A DNA stretch of 36,326 nucleotides, from the NCBI GenBank assembly GCA_964649195.1, contig CAZYPK010000035.1, forward strand, positions 1 through 36,326, read 5' to 3'. The notes under the pieces are model-generated. The model was not told where the DNA came from. It worked only from the letters and a program-made list of their open reading frames with translations, and did not search any database. This DNA is from JTS-RE9 sp964649195. Its GTDB lineage: Bacteria; Planctomycetota; Phycisphaerae; Phycisphaerales; Phycisphaeraceae. This document shows positions 15,449-23,301 of this stretch, piece after piece. Each line of letters begins with the position of its first letter. The stretch's first letter is position 1. Both the position numbers and the translations under genes were made by a program.

Positions 15449-15474
15449 AAAACTTCTCAAAACCCGGCCCCTGT

Positions 15475-15503
15475 TTGCCGCCTGCGTGTCACGCCGGTAG
15501 ATT
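15475..15503 (+). promoter_or_regulatory. Candidate promoter of the sugar-binding lipoprotein gene
   Basis: TTGCCG (15475-15480), 17-bp spacer, TAGATT (15498-15503). It lies about 55 bp before the start codon and just after the R1 remnant. Sequence match only. Confidence 0.3.
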
Positions 15504-15557
15504 GGTTTCTCTTGCCCGGTTCCCATGCGGCTTGTTCTTCAATACGGAGGCTCCACC

Positions 15558-16619
15558 ATGTCCATCATTCGTTCCCTCGCGATGGTTTTGCTTGCGTTCG
15601 CTTTGGCCGGCTGCGGTGAAAAGGCGGAACTCGCCTTTGTCGTCAATGGCTCGGCCCGATTCTGGGATCTGGCCGAGTCGGGGGTGATCGCCGCTTCCAA
15701 GGATTTCAACATCAAGGCCGAGTTCTTGGTGCCCAAGGGCGATGCCGCCGACCAGAAGCGGATTCTCGAAGACCTCATGACCCGCGGGGCCAAGGGCATT
15801 GCGGTCACCGCGATAGACCCGGTCAATCAGCGCGAGCTTTACGACAAGGTCGCCGACACCACCTTCCTCATCACCCACGATTCCGACGCCCCGCAGACCA
15901 AGCGCCGCTACTACGTGGGCGTGGACAACTACATGGCCGGCCACGAGGCGGGCAAGCTGCTCAAGGAGGCGATGCCCGACGGCGGCACGATCATGATCTT
16001 CGTCGGCGGCATGGATCAGCTCAACGCCCGTCAGCGCCGACAGGGCCTGATCGATCAGGTCTTCGATCGCCCGATGCAGGATGGCGACAATCTGAAGATC
16101 GATCCGCCCAACGAAGTGATCAAGAACGACAAGTACACCATCCTGGGCACGCTCACCGATGGGTTTAATGCCGCCAAGAGCCTGCAACTGGCCGAAGATG
16201 CGCTGACCAACCACACGGATATGGGTTGCATGGTGGGCCTGTTCGAATACAACCCGCCCGCCATTCTTCAGGCGGTGAAATCGGCGGGACGGCTGGGCAG
16301 GACGAAGATCGTCGGCTTCGATGAGGCGGACGACACCCTCGTCGGCATCAACGAAGGCCACATCCACGGCACCGTCGCCCAGCAGCCTTATGAGTACGGT
16401 TATCAGTCGATCAAGATTCTCACCGGCCTGGTGCGCGGCGACAAGACGCTGCTGCCGGACAAGACGGTGATTCACCTGCCGCCGATCATCGTGCGCAAGG
16501 AAGGCCCGGACAAGGCCCAGCCGGTGGGCGACGGCAAAATCTACACGGTCAACGCCAAGGCATTCCGCGAGGATGTGAACGCCAAGCTCAAGGCCCGGTC
16601 GGATGCGAAGAAGAAGTAG
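15558..16619 (+). CDS. Sugar-type ABC transporter substrate-binding lipoprotein
   Basis: A periplasmic-binding-protein type I (LacI/ribose-binding class, Peripla_BP_4-like) lipoprotein of 353 aa. Signal sequence MSIIRSLAMVLLAFALAG ends in the lipobox LAGC, with Cys19 as the lipidated residue. Typical features follow: DLMTRGAKGIAVTAIDP, THDSDAP, YYVGVDNYMAGHEAGKLL, GFNAAKSLQLAEDAL, KIVGFDEADDTL and HGTVAQQPYEYGYQSIKIL. The likely role is binding a sugar for import or sensing. The start at 15558 is chosen over an ORF start 33 bp upstream because CGGAGG lies 7 nt before it and the signal sequence begins there. No permease or ATPase gene adjoins, so the transporter it serves is unknown. Confidence 0.88.
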   Translation: MSIIRSLAMVLLAFALAGCGEKAELAFVVNGSARFWDLAESGVIAASKDFNIKAEFLVPKGDAADQKRILEDLMTRGAKGIAVTAIDPVNQRELYDKVADTTFLITHDSDAPQTKRRYYVGVDNYMAGHEAGKLLKEAMPDGGTIMIFVGGMDQLNARQRRQGLIDQVFDRPMQDGDNLKIDPPNEVIKNDKYTILGTLTDGFNAAKSLQLAEDALTNHTDMGCMVGLFEYNPPAILQAVKSAGRLGRTKIVGFDEADDTLVGINEGHIHGTVAQQPYEYGYQSIKILTGLVRGDKTLLPDKTVIHLPPIIVRKEGPDKAQPVGDGKIYTVNAKAFREDVNAKLKARSDAKKK

Positions 16620-16668
16620 GGGGCGCACGCCGGGGTTTTGCGTTTGAAGGAGATGACTTTTCACAATG

Positions 16669-16900
16669 CCTCAGCCCCGCTCGGAAGGGCGCGGGCCATG
16701 GGCCATCCAATCCACGTCGGGTGGCTGGGGCTGAGTCCGCGAAGCCCCGGCCCAAGCGCAAGAAGCAAGGTGGCGCAACTGAAAGTCGATGGTCGCCTGG
16801 CCGGGGCTTCGCAAGGCCTCAGCCCCAGCCACCCGGAATAAGTTCTCAGGCTCCGGGGGCCGGGGGCCGGGGGCCGGGCGGGGCTTATCCCGAACTCAGG
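16669..16900. repeat. Composite R2-R1-(GGGGGCC)n-R2' element
   Basis: A gap filler of the same design as 3555-3826: R2-like end (AGCCCCGCTCGGAAGGGCGCG, from about 16673), R1 copy 3 (16719-16834), three CCGGGGG heptamers (16853-16873) and an inverted R2 end (GCGGGGCTTATCCCGAACTCAGG, 16878-16900). The rest of the 402-bp gap holds only the promoter of the next gene. Confidence 0.78.
16719..16834. repeat. R1 dispersed repeat, copy 3
   Basis: A 116-bp copy with both 17-bp terminal inverted repeats intact. It differs from copy 1 at a few positions, e.g. GCCCAAGCGCAAGAAGC in the interior. Confidence 0.92.
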
Positions 16901-16940
16901 CCCAAATGCTTTTACCCTGAGACCGGGGTTTTTTCATGGC

Positions 16941-16967
16941 TTGACTCCCGTCTTTGTTTGCTACAAT
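16941..16967 (+). promoter_or_regulatory. Candidate promoter of the NTase-HD gene
   Basis: TTGACT (16941-16946) and TACAAT (16962-16967) with a 15-bp spacer: strong hexamers, slightly short spacing. Transcription would start near 16974, which argues for the coding start at 17022 and against the upstream in-frame TTG at 16941. Confidence 0.45.
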
Positions 16968-17021
16968 TCATTCACAGCCCCGCGTCGCTTCGAGTGGCTT
17001 GATATCGACGCACCAATCCCC

Positions 17022-18125
17022 ATGTCCGACCCCAGAATCCGCAGGCGGATTGCCAGGCGAGCCGCCCAACTGATGTATGCCCGTGAAGAATCGGAGTATT
17101 TCACCGCCAAGCGGAAAGCTGCGCGTGAGATGGGCATTAGCTGCAAACATCATCCTCGTGATCTGCCATCCAACGCGGAAATCCGTGACGAGGTGCGGCT
17201 TTACGCCGACCTCATGGAAGGCGACAAGAGGCGGGTGAAGCTGCTGGACATGCGCATCGATGCGCTTCGTCTGATGCGAAAGCTGCATCGGTTCCATCCG
17301 CATCTGATCGGCAGTGTGCTCACCGGTCATGTCCGCGAAGGCTCGGACATCGATATCCATGTCTTCTCCGACACCGCCGCCGCGGTCACCGCCATCCTTG
17401 ACGAAGAAGGACTTCGCCATGATGTCGAACGCAAACGTGTGTGCAAGCATCATGAGGAACGTGTCTTCACCCACATTCACGTGCAGGATCGTTTCGAATA
17501 CGAACTGACGCTCTACGCGGCGGACAAGGTGAATTATCCTTTCCGCAGCTCGATCACCGGCAAGCCGATCGAACGCGCATCGATCGCCCGGTTGGAACAA
17601 TTTCTTCTGCAAGCGGACCCGGCGCTTGACCTCGACGCCGCGATGGAGCGATTCGATGATCACATGGATCCTTATGAACTCTATCGCATGTTGCTTCTTC
17701 CTCTGGAGGAGGTGAAGCAGAGCGCGACGCATCATCCCGAGGGCGACGCCCTCTATCACAGCCTTCAGGTTTTCAGCCTGGCCTGCCAGGTGCGCGGCTA
17801 CGATCAGGAGTTTCTGCTGGCGGCTCTGCTGCACGATGTCGGCAAAGGCATCGACCGCGGCGATCATGTCGGGGCGGCGGTGGCGGCCTTGGAAGGCGCG
17901 GTGACCGATCGCACGATGTTCTTCATCGCCCATCACATGGAGGCCCATGCCTACCGCGATGGCACGCTCGGTGGCCGGGCTCGTCGCCGCCTGGCGGAAG
18001 ATGAAAATATCGAGGAGTTGCTGCTGCTGTCGGAACTGGACCAGGCAGGCAGACGTCGCGGGGTTGTCGTCCCCACCATCGACCAGGCGATGGCGCATCT
18101 GCGTTCGCTTGAGGATGCCCAATGA
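17022..18125 (+). CDS. Nucleotidyltransferase-HD domain protein
   Basis: A cytoplasmic two-domain protein (367 aa), function not known. Residues about 92-170 resemble a minimal Pol-beta-type nucleotidyltransferase: IGSVLTGHVREGSDIDIHVF (96-115; G97, S98, D109, D111). Residues about 237-345 form an HD phosphohydrolase: HHPEGDALYHSLQ (H246), LLAALLHDVGKG (H271-D272), FFIAHHMEAHA (H304/H305) and SELD (D340), a full set of metal ligands. The combination and the HHPEGD motif recall tRNA CCA-adding enzymes with HD domains, but the tRNA-binding regions are not evident. A basic N-terminal helix precedes them. Start 17022 is chosen because the promoter-like site at 16941-16967 lies before it. A nucleotide- or RNA-processing role is inferred. 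Confidence 0.78.
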   Translation: MSDPRIRRRIARRAAQLMYAREESEYFTAKRKAAREMGISCKHHPRDLPSNAEIRDEVRLYADLMEGDKRRVKLLDMRIDALRLMRKLHRFHPHLIGSVLTGHVREGSDIDIHVFSDTAAAVTAILDEEGLRHDVERKRVCKHHEERVFTHIHVQDRFEYELTLYAADKVNYPFRSSITGKPIERASIARLEQFLLQADPALDLDAAMERFDDHMDPYELYRMLLLPLEEVKQSATHHPEGDALYHSLQVFSLACQVRGYDQEFLLAALLHDVGKGIDRGDHVGAAVAALEGAVTDRTMFFIAHHMEAHAYRDGTLGGRARRRLAEDENIEELLLLSELDQAGRRRGVVVPTIDQAMAHLRSLEDAQ

Positions 18126-18219
18126 AACCAAGGCGACCGCTGCTCAGGCGCTTTTCCACATTGGGCTTTTCCACATTGGACTTTACAACCGATTTGTCTT
18201 ATGGGATATTGGCCAAGTC

Positions 18220-18240
18220 GATCAGCGGAAGTCGCTGATC
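18220..18240. repeat. Hairpin upstream of the RRM gene
   Basis: GATCAGCG, 5-nt loop GAAGT, CGCTGATC, between the NTase-HD gene and the RRM gene. It could be a leader hairpin or a weak terminator; no U-tract follows. Just before it (18150-18178) the 14-mer CTTTTCCACATTGG occurs twice. Confidence 0.5.
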
Positions 18241-18323
18241 CAGTCCTAAATCTCGTGACACCCCGGCTCCTCTCCAAAGAAAAAACAGTAGAGCGCCCAG
18301 TGCCACGCCTTTGGAGAGTCGCC

Positions 18324-18692
18324 ATGAAGATCTATGTTGGGAACATGTCCTTTAAGACCACGGAGGACACGCTGCGCGACCTGTTCGGTCAGCACGGAAC
18401 CGTCGATGAAGTCGCGGTGGTCAACGACCGTGAAACCGGTCGTCCGCGCGGCTTCGCGTTCGTCACCATGTCCAACGATGACGAAGCCCGGGCCGCGATC
18501 GATGCGATCAACGGCCAGGAGTTCGAAGGCCGCACGCTCAACGTCAACGAAGCGCGTCCCAAGACCGAAGGCGGCGGCGGTCGCGGCGGCTTTGGTGGCG
18601 GCGGTGGCGGTGGTCGCGGACGGGGCGGCTTCGGTGGCGGCGGCGGCGGTGGTCGCGGCGGCAGCGGTGGCGGTGGCGGCGGCCGCTGGTAA
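18324..18692 (+). CDS. Glycine-rich RRM RNA-binding protein
   Basis: A single-RRM protein (122 aa) with a Gly/Arg tail. RNP2 is KIYVGNM (2-8) and RNP1 is RGFAFVTM (42-49); residues about 83-122 are GGGGRGGFGG-type repeats. Such proteins in bacteria bind single-stranded RNA and are often induced by cold; that role is inferred here. Start ATG 18324 is supported by GGAGAG 5 nt upstream. The frame extends to 18201, but that part has no RRM sequence. It is transcribed alone: 198 bp separate it from the previous gene and a strong terminator follows. Confidence 0.93.
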   Translation: MKIYVGNMSFKTTEDTLRDLFGQHGTVDEVAVVNDRETGRPRGFAFVTMSNDDEARAAIDAINGQEFEGRTLNVNEARPKTEGGGGRGGFGGGGGGGRGRGGFGGGGGGGRGGSGGGGGGRW

Positions 18693-18726
18693 TGCGGCGA
18701 TGGCATCTCCAATCGTTCAACAAATC

Positions 18727-18760
18727 AAAACTCCACCGGCATCAGCAGGTGGAGTTTTTT
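18727..18760 (+). terminator. Rho-independent terminator of the RRM gene
   Basis: An 11-bp stem (AAAACTCCACC, 18727-18737; GGTGGAGTTTT, 18748-18758) with a 10-nt loop, ending in six T. It is the clearest intrinsic terminator in the window. Confidence 0.9.
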
Positions 18761-18778
18761 GTTTGATGAATGGGCTTC

Positions 18779-18850
18779 CTGAATAACCTCAGGTCCAAGC
18801 CGCTTGCGGCTTCGCGATCCCCGGTTCACGGTACATCGGGGGTTATTCAG
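18779..18850. repeat. Nested inverted-repeat element
   Basis: Outer arms CTGAATAACC (18779-18788) and GGTTATTCAG (18841-18850) are perfect. Inside is the palindrome AAGCCGC-TT-GCGGCTT (18797-18812). The 72-bp unit lies between the RRM terminator and the convergent methyltransferase gene. Confidence 0.8.
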
Positions 18851-18902
18851 AAGTCTCGAATGTTCCTGTCGCTCGGCCAGCGTGTCGAAATGTCTTCACG
18901 TC

Positions 18903-19676
18903 TTACCCGACCTTCCGCGCCACACCCAGCACGCTCTGGCCAAACGGCAGCGGCAGCAGCCTCTCCATCGCGCTGATCAGCGGCACCAGCTTGTCAAACG
19001 CCGCGGCCTGCTTCGCCGGCACCTTCGTCCGCCGCAGCACCACGCTGTTGAGCCACCAGCCCGCCAGACCGATCATGTTGCTGTACCGGCCGCGCTCCCA
19101 AACCAGACCGGCAGCCTCCATCGCACCGCGAAGCGATCGCTTCGTATATCGGCGGTAGTGCCCCAGTTCCACATCCAGCTTTCCCAGCGCGCCAGGACCG
19201 GCGGGAACAAAAATGATCACCCGCCCGCCCGGGCGCAGATGCCCCGCCATGTCGCGCAAGGCTGCGACATCATCCTCGATGTGTTCGAGCACGTTGCAAC
19301 TGACCACGGTGTCGAAGCGATCCTCATCGCGCTCCGGTCTGGCCATCTCGTGCAGATAGCCGTCCCTGCAACTGACGTGCGACATGTGGCTGAGCCGATC
19401 GCGGAATCGCTCCGTGAACTTCGAGACCGGCTCGATGCCCACGACGCGATTGGCGACCATGGAGAGGAAGCGGGTGATGTTGCCCGTGCCGCTGCCGACT
19501 TCGAGGATGTCGCCGCCCAGCCAGGGGCGAAGCTGGCTGAAGATCCAGTGGTTGTATTCGTAGAGATCCTCGATGACATCGAGTGAATCATCGATCACAT
19601 CCGTGCCGCGCGGAGCGGTGACGGCATGAATCGTCTGCGCATCATGGGATGGACAGGTTGCGGTCTGGTAGCTCAT
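18903..19676 (-). CDS. Class I SAM-dependent methyltransferase
   Basis: A 257-aa methyltransferase of the Methyltransf_11/12 type. SAM-binding motif I is DILEVGSGTGNITRFL (56-71), the acidic end of strand 2 is VVGIEP, and the DTVVSCNVLEHIEDD and LRPGGRVIIFVPAG stretches are typical. The substrate is unknown; the context suggests a glycan or lipid-linked sugar. It overlaps the GT-C gene by 4 bp (ATGA) and has AAGGAAGG upstream of its start, so it is the third gene of the operon fkbM-type/GT-C/methyltransferase. Confidence 0.88.
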   Translation of the reverse strand: MSYQTATCPSHDAQTIHAVTAPRGTDVIDDSLDVIEDLYEYNHWIFSQLRPWLGGDILEVGSGTGNITRFLSMVANRVVGIEPVSKFTERFRDRLSHMSHVSCRDGYLHEMARPERDEDRFDTVVSCNVLEHIEDDVAALRDMAGHLRPGGRVIIFVPAGPGALGKLDVELGHYRRYTKRSLRGAMEAAGLVWERGRYSNMIGLAGWWLNSVVLRRTKVPAKQAAAFDKLVPLISAMERLLPLPFGQSVLGVARKVG

Positions 19677-21322
19677 GGTTGGCCTTCCTTCCGGCTCGCG
19701 GTTTGCAGAATGGGAACGTGACTGGGGCGATTCGACATCGCCTCATGTTTTTGCCAGTGATAAACGCGGTACTCACGATCGCTCGCGCTCCGATCATCGG
19801 CCACCAGCCAGTCGCGGCGAAGGCGCATCAGCACAGGGCAATCCCGGTGGGCTGCGGTCGTCGGCCCGATGGTCAAGGCCCATGCGAACTCGCCTTCATC
19901 GAGCCTCGGATCGAGTCGGTCGGCTTCGCGGTTTCGCGGGTCGTACTGATCGATGATCAGATCGGGGCGGTTCCACTTCAGATGGAGCAGGTACCGCACG
20001 ATGGGCCAGCCTTGCGCCAGCACATGATCGTTGGGCGAAGCCTGCCGGGCGATGATCCGCGTCATCTCCACCAGGCGCAGGTTGGGATCATCATCCCGCG
20101 ACATGGGTTCCGTCCGGGCGCCGAGGATCGCCATCACCGCCAGGCTTGTTGCGATCAGCGCGGGCCAGGCCCTGCGTGGTGAAGGCATGGATTTCATCAG
20201 CGCCGCAAATGCAAGCGGTCCGCCCAGGGCGATCGGCGGAATCATGAAAATGCTTTTGCAAAGCTGCATGATGTGCGCGCCGTGGACCGAAGCCGTCAGG
20301 CCGAAGGTGAACACGGCCAGCGTCACCGCGACGGCCGATCGCTGCATGACCGCCCGGGCGGCGATGAGCGCCATCGCCACCATCATGCCGATCAGCAGCA
20401 GCGGATAGTCCATCCAGTACCAGTAGGCGTAGGCATACTTGGGCACATGCAGGTGCATCTCGCCGCGGAAGAAAACAGGATGCCCGTTGGCGGCATAGAG
20501 CAGAAAGAAGGTGAAATTGGAGGGAATGCCCAGCAGAAAAACGCCGGCCGGCCAGAGGATCGCCGTCGCCGCCACACAGAGCGCCGCCGCATGGCGAATA
20601 TCCCGATGCAGGGTGCGCGGAATGCGAAGCAGCATCATGATGGCGTCGCGCAGCGTGGCGGGAACGCTTGCAGCTTCTCCAAACAACAGCCTCGGCTGCG
20701 CCAGCGCCACGGCAAGCAGCGACAGGCAGAGAATGACCGGGCCATACTCCATCGTGACAAACTGCCCGGCCAGCGACAGGCCGAACAGCATCGCATCGCT
20801 TCGCCGCAGATCGCGCAGATAGCGGCACAGCGTCCAGAGGTTCAGCAGCAGAAAGAAGATCACAAACGAGTGAGGCTGAATCACGCCGGCCAGTTCGATC
20901 GATGCGGGTGAAGTGGCCAGCACAAGCCCGACAACGATGCCGCACATCAGCCGCGACAGGGTTGAACAGCCGCGCGACAGATCGAAGCCGATGAGCACGA
21001 GCAGCCCGCACGATGCGGCGCAGGCGATGATGGCCGGCAGGCGAATGGCCCATTCGTCGTTGCCGAAAATCGCGGTGCTGAGGGCGATGGCGTAACACAT
21101 CAGCGGAGCGTGACGATGGCGCAGTTTGCTCAATTCGCCCAGCTCGAAGGCGTTGGCGATGAAGCCTTCCTGGGCGGCGAAGGTGTAGTTCGCCTCGTCC
21201 CATGCAATGACATCGTGCATTCCGCCGCTGTGCAGGCGCGCGGCGATCAGCGTCACGGCGACAAACGCCAGCGCGAGCAACATGCGTTCTCCTCGCGTTG
21301 CAACGGATGCTTCATTCAGCAT
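19673..21322 (-). CDS. GT-C glycosyltransferase, family 39/ArnT-like
   Basis: A polytopic membrane protein (549 aa, roughly ten or more helices). Near the N-terminus the first extracytoplasmic loop carries HDVIAWDEANYTF (D42-E43), the acidic pair expected of ArnT/PMT-type glycosyltransferases that use polyprenyl-phosphate sugars. A soluble C-terminal part (about 435-549) follows. The start at 21322 is chosen because AGGAGAAGG precedes it; it overlaps the upstream FkbM gene by 7 bp. Likely role: transfer of a sugar to a lipid, glycan or protein on the outer face of the membrane. Confidence 0.83.
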   Translation of the reverse strand: MLNEASVATRGERMLLALAFVAVTLIAARLHSGGMHDVIAWDEANYTFAAQEGFIANAFELGELSKLRHRHAPLMCYAIALSTAIFGNDEWAIRLPAIIACAASCGLLVLIGFDLSRGCSTLSRLMCGIVVGLVLATSPASIELAGVIQPHSFVIFFLLLNLWTLCRYLRDLRRSDAMLFGLSLAGQFVTMEYGPVILCLSLLAVALAQPRLLFGEAASVPATLRDAIMMLLRIPRTLHRDIRHAAALCVAATAILWPAGVFLLGIPSNFTFFLLYAANGHPVFFRGEMHLHVPKYAYAYWYWMDYPLLLIGMMVAMALIAARAVMQRSAVAVTLAVFTFGLTASVHGAHIMQLCKSIFMIPPIALGGPLAFAALMKSMPSPRRAWPALIATSLAVMAILGARTEPMSRDDDPNLRLVEMTRIIARQASPNDHVLAQGWPIVRYLLHLKWNRPDLIIDQYDPRNREADRLDPRLDEGEFAWALTIGPTTAAHRDCPVLMRLRRDWLVADDRSASDREYRVYHWQKHEAMSNRPSHVPILQTASRKEGQP

Positions 21323-22029
21323 CGCACCTTCTCCTGAAGAATGAAGCTGAACTCCATCTGCGTCTGCGAGACGTGAAACAGGCGATAGCCACACGCCTTG
21401 AGCTGACGAATGGCCGCGTGTGTGCGGCGGGTTCCCACGCCGGGGAAGCGATGATGAAACTCGACCAGCAACTGGCGCGGCCGAATGTCCGACTGCATCA
21501 CGTCATCGAGCGCGTCGTACTCGGCGCCTTCGATATCCATCTTCAGAAGATCGATGCGCGTGTGGTTCAGATCGTGCATGATCGTTTCCAGCCTGCGCAC
21601 TTCGACTTCAATCGCCGCCGCTTCCGTGGCGGGCCTGCTGAGCATCGTGTGGGACACATGCTTTGCATCGACCGGCGGATTGAATCTCGCCTTCCCGTCG
21701 TAATCCGCCAGTCCGCAGGGGATCACGCGCAGCTCCGCCGGTGTGTCCTGCGCGGCAAGCCATGCGAGCGACTTGGGCGTGGGATCGAAGGCATGCACGG
21801 CACAGCCATAGGTTTCGATCAGGGAAAGATCGAAGGAGATGTCGGTGCCGATGCCGAAGGAATAGATGATCGAATCGCGGCTGATCCGCGGCGTGATGCA
21901 CCAGATGCCATCGTTGCCGCCGTGCATTTCACGAGGCACGCAGATCTGCGGGCGCATGTTCAGTTCCAAACCCAGCCATCTCTTGGCGGCGCGGCGCGTC
22001 GAAGTTGGGAGCAGTTGCATCAGTGGCAT
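21316..22029 (-). CDS. FkbM family methyltransferase
   Basis: A 237-aa SAM-dependent methyltransferase. Motif I is IYSFGIGTDISFDLSL (55-70), the strand-2 acid is AFDPTP, and the family signature is DLLKMDIEGAEYDAL (160-174). FkbM proteins O-methylate sugars or polyketides; here a sugar of the exported glycan is likely. It is the first gene of the leftward operon, transcribed divergently from the ABC exporter across about 300 bp. The start is the ATG at 22029; the ribosome-binding site is weak. Confidence 0.88.
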   Translation of the reverse strand: MPLMQLLPTSTRRAAKRWLGLELNMRPQICVPREMHGGNDGIWCITPRISRDSIIYSFGIGTDISFDLSLIETYGCAVHAFDPTPKSLAWLAAQDTPAELRVIPCGLADYDGKARFNPPVDAKHVSHTMLSRPATEAAAIEVEVRRLETIMHDLNHTRIDLLKMDIEGAEYDALDDVMQSDIRPRQLLVEFHHRFPGVGTRRTHAAIRQLKACGYRLFHVSQTQMEFSFILQEKVRC

Positions 22030-22330
22030 GAGAGGCTTTCGAGTTGGCGGCGTGTGATGGATGCATCATGAATGAGCGACCAGCCGCGCACGCATGGTCC
22101 TGCCGGGTCACTCGTTGCCATCGGCACAATCGTTACACGTCTCAACTTCGGAGCGGTTGAAATGGAGCGAAAAACACATGGGGAATGCACCCCACGGTTT
22201 GGAGTTGCTTCCGATCTAAAGCGGGCCGGGCGTGCCGTCGATATCGATTGTGAGGCTTGTGCCGGTTGGATCGATGCATGGTGTGATCGATGGCACGGCT
22301 GATGGGCGAACCGACTCGAAGGTGATCCGC
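22030..22330. other. Divergent intergenic region of the glycan locus
   Basis: About 300 bp between the FkbM gene (-) and the ABC permease gene (+). It must hold the promoters for both arms, but I find no convincing -35/-10 pair. A small open frame (22072-22302) shows no recognisable sequence. GATCGATG occurs twice (22268-22293). Confidence 0.5.
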
Positions 22331-23245
22331 ATGACCGCAATGGACGCACGATGCTCGCAGGTGGCGCAGGCCGCCACGGTCAGCGCCGATGCGGACGCGG
22401 CTGTCCTGGATCAGGGCGCCGTCAATGAAGAGATCACCCGCATCGAGCCGCGCCGCGGCTGGCAACGGTTCGATCTTTCCGGACTCTGGCGTTATCGCGA
22501 CCTGCTCTGGTTCCTCATGCTGCGCGATGTGCAGGTGCGCTACAAGCAGACCGTCCTCGGCGCCGCGTGGGCGGTGATTCAACCCCTGGCGATGATGGCG
22601 GTGGCGAGCGTCTTCTTTGGAAGGCTGCTGGGCGTGGCCGCGAAGGTGCCCGTGCCTTATCCGATCTTCTTTTTCTCCGGCATGATTGCGTGGACTTTTT
22701 TCTCCGGCGCCGTCGCCGCCGCGTCGATGAGCCTGGTCAACAACGCCGCCATGCTGCGAAAAATCTATTTTCCCCGCTTGATTGTCCCCGTCGCTTCCAT
22801 CGGCGTGCCGGCGATCGATCTGATCGTCTCAGCGCTCGTCCTTGTCGCGATGATGATCTGGTACGACGTGCCGGTGACCTGGCAACTGATGCTGCTGCCG
22901 GCATTGTCGGCGACCATGATCGCGGCGGCGCTGGGCGTGGGCCTGCTGCTGGCGGCGCTGAATGTCGCCTATCGTGACTTTCGCTATGTCGTCCCTTTCA
23001 TGCTGCAACTCTGGTTCTTCGTCACGCCGGTGATTTTCCCCGTCACCATCGTGCCCGTGCAATGGCAGTGGCTCTTGCAACTGAACCCGATGGGCGGCAC
23101 GATCGAAGCCTTCCGCGCCGCCATCCTCGGCGCCTCCATCAACTACGCGGCATGGGCGCTTTCCATGTTTGCCTCCTGCATCCTCCTTTTCCTGGGCCTC
23201 ATCTATTTCCACCGCACCGAACGCCGCTTCGCGGACGTGGTGTAG
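22331..23245 (+). CDS. Polysaccharide ABC exporter permease (Wzm type)
   Basis: The membrane half of an ABC-2 exporter for lipid-linked glycans (304 aa), with six predicted helices. Diagnostic is the start of the domain, LWRYRDLLWFLMLRDVQVRYKQTVLGAAWAVIQPLAMM, an amphipathic helix then TM1; later LRKIYFPRLIVPVAS and LNVAYRDFRYVVPF are typical of Wzm/TagG. Start 22331 is chosen over upstream GTG 22232 and ATG 22274 because GAAGGTG lies 6 nt before it. The ATPase follows after 56 bp. Together they flip the finished chain to the periplasm. Confidence 0.92.
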   Translation: MTAMDARCSQVAQAATVSADADAAVLDQGAVNEEITRIEPRRGWQRFDLSGLWRYRDLLWFLMLRDVQVRYKQTVLGAAWAVIQPLAMMAVASVFFGRLLGVAAKVPVPYPIFFFSGMIAWTFFSGAVAAASMSLVNNAAMLRKIYFPRLIVPVASIGVPAIDLIVSALVLVAMMIWYDVPVTWQLMLLPALSATMIAAALGVGLLLAALNVAYRDFRYVVPFMLQLWFFVTPVIFPVTIVPVQWQWLLQLNPMGGTIEAFRAAILGASINYAAWALSMFASCILLFLGLIYFHRTERRFADVV

Positions 23246-23287
23246 AAGCCTTCAGCCTTCAGCATTCAGTATTCAGCCTTCAGCACC
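23246..23287 (+). repeat. Heptamer array between permease and ATPase genes
   Basis: Six units (AAGCCTT, CAGCCTT, CAGCATT, CAGTATT, CAGCCTT, CAGCACC) begin at the base after the permease stop codon and end 14 bp before the ATPase start, filling the 56-bp gap inside the operon. The units are the same as in 5250-5284. Confidence 0.92.
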
Positions 23288-23301
23288 TGCCTCCCGACTC
23301 C

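Noticed and set aside
16941..17021. Earlier start (TTG) of the nucleotidyltransferase-HD gene
   Set aside because: It coincides with the -35 hexamer of the best promoter candidate, so it would lie upstream of the transcript.
17739..17753. GAGGGCG-A-CGCCCTC palindrome in the HD gene
   Set aside because: It encodes the conserved HHPEGDALYH motif, so the symmetry is probably a by-product of the protein sequence.
22072..22302. Small open frame between the divergent glycan operons
   Set aside because: No recognisable sequence or ribosome-binding site; expected by chance in GC-rich DNA.
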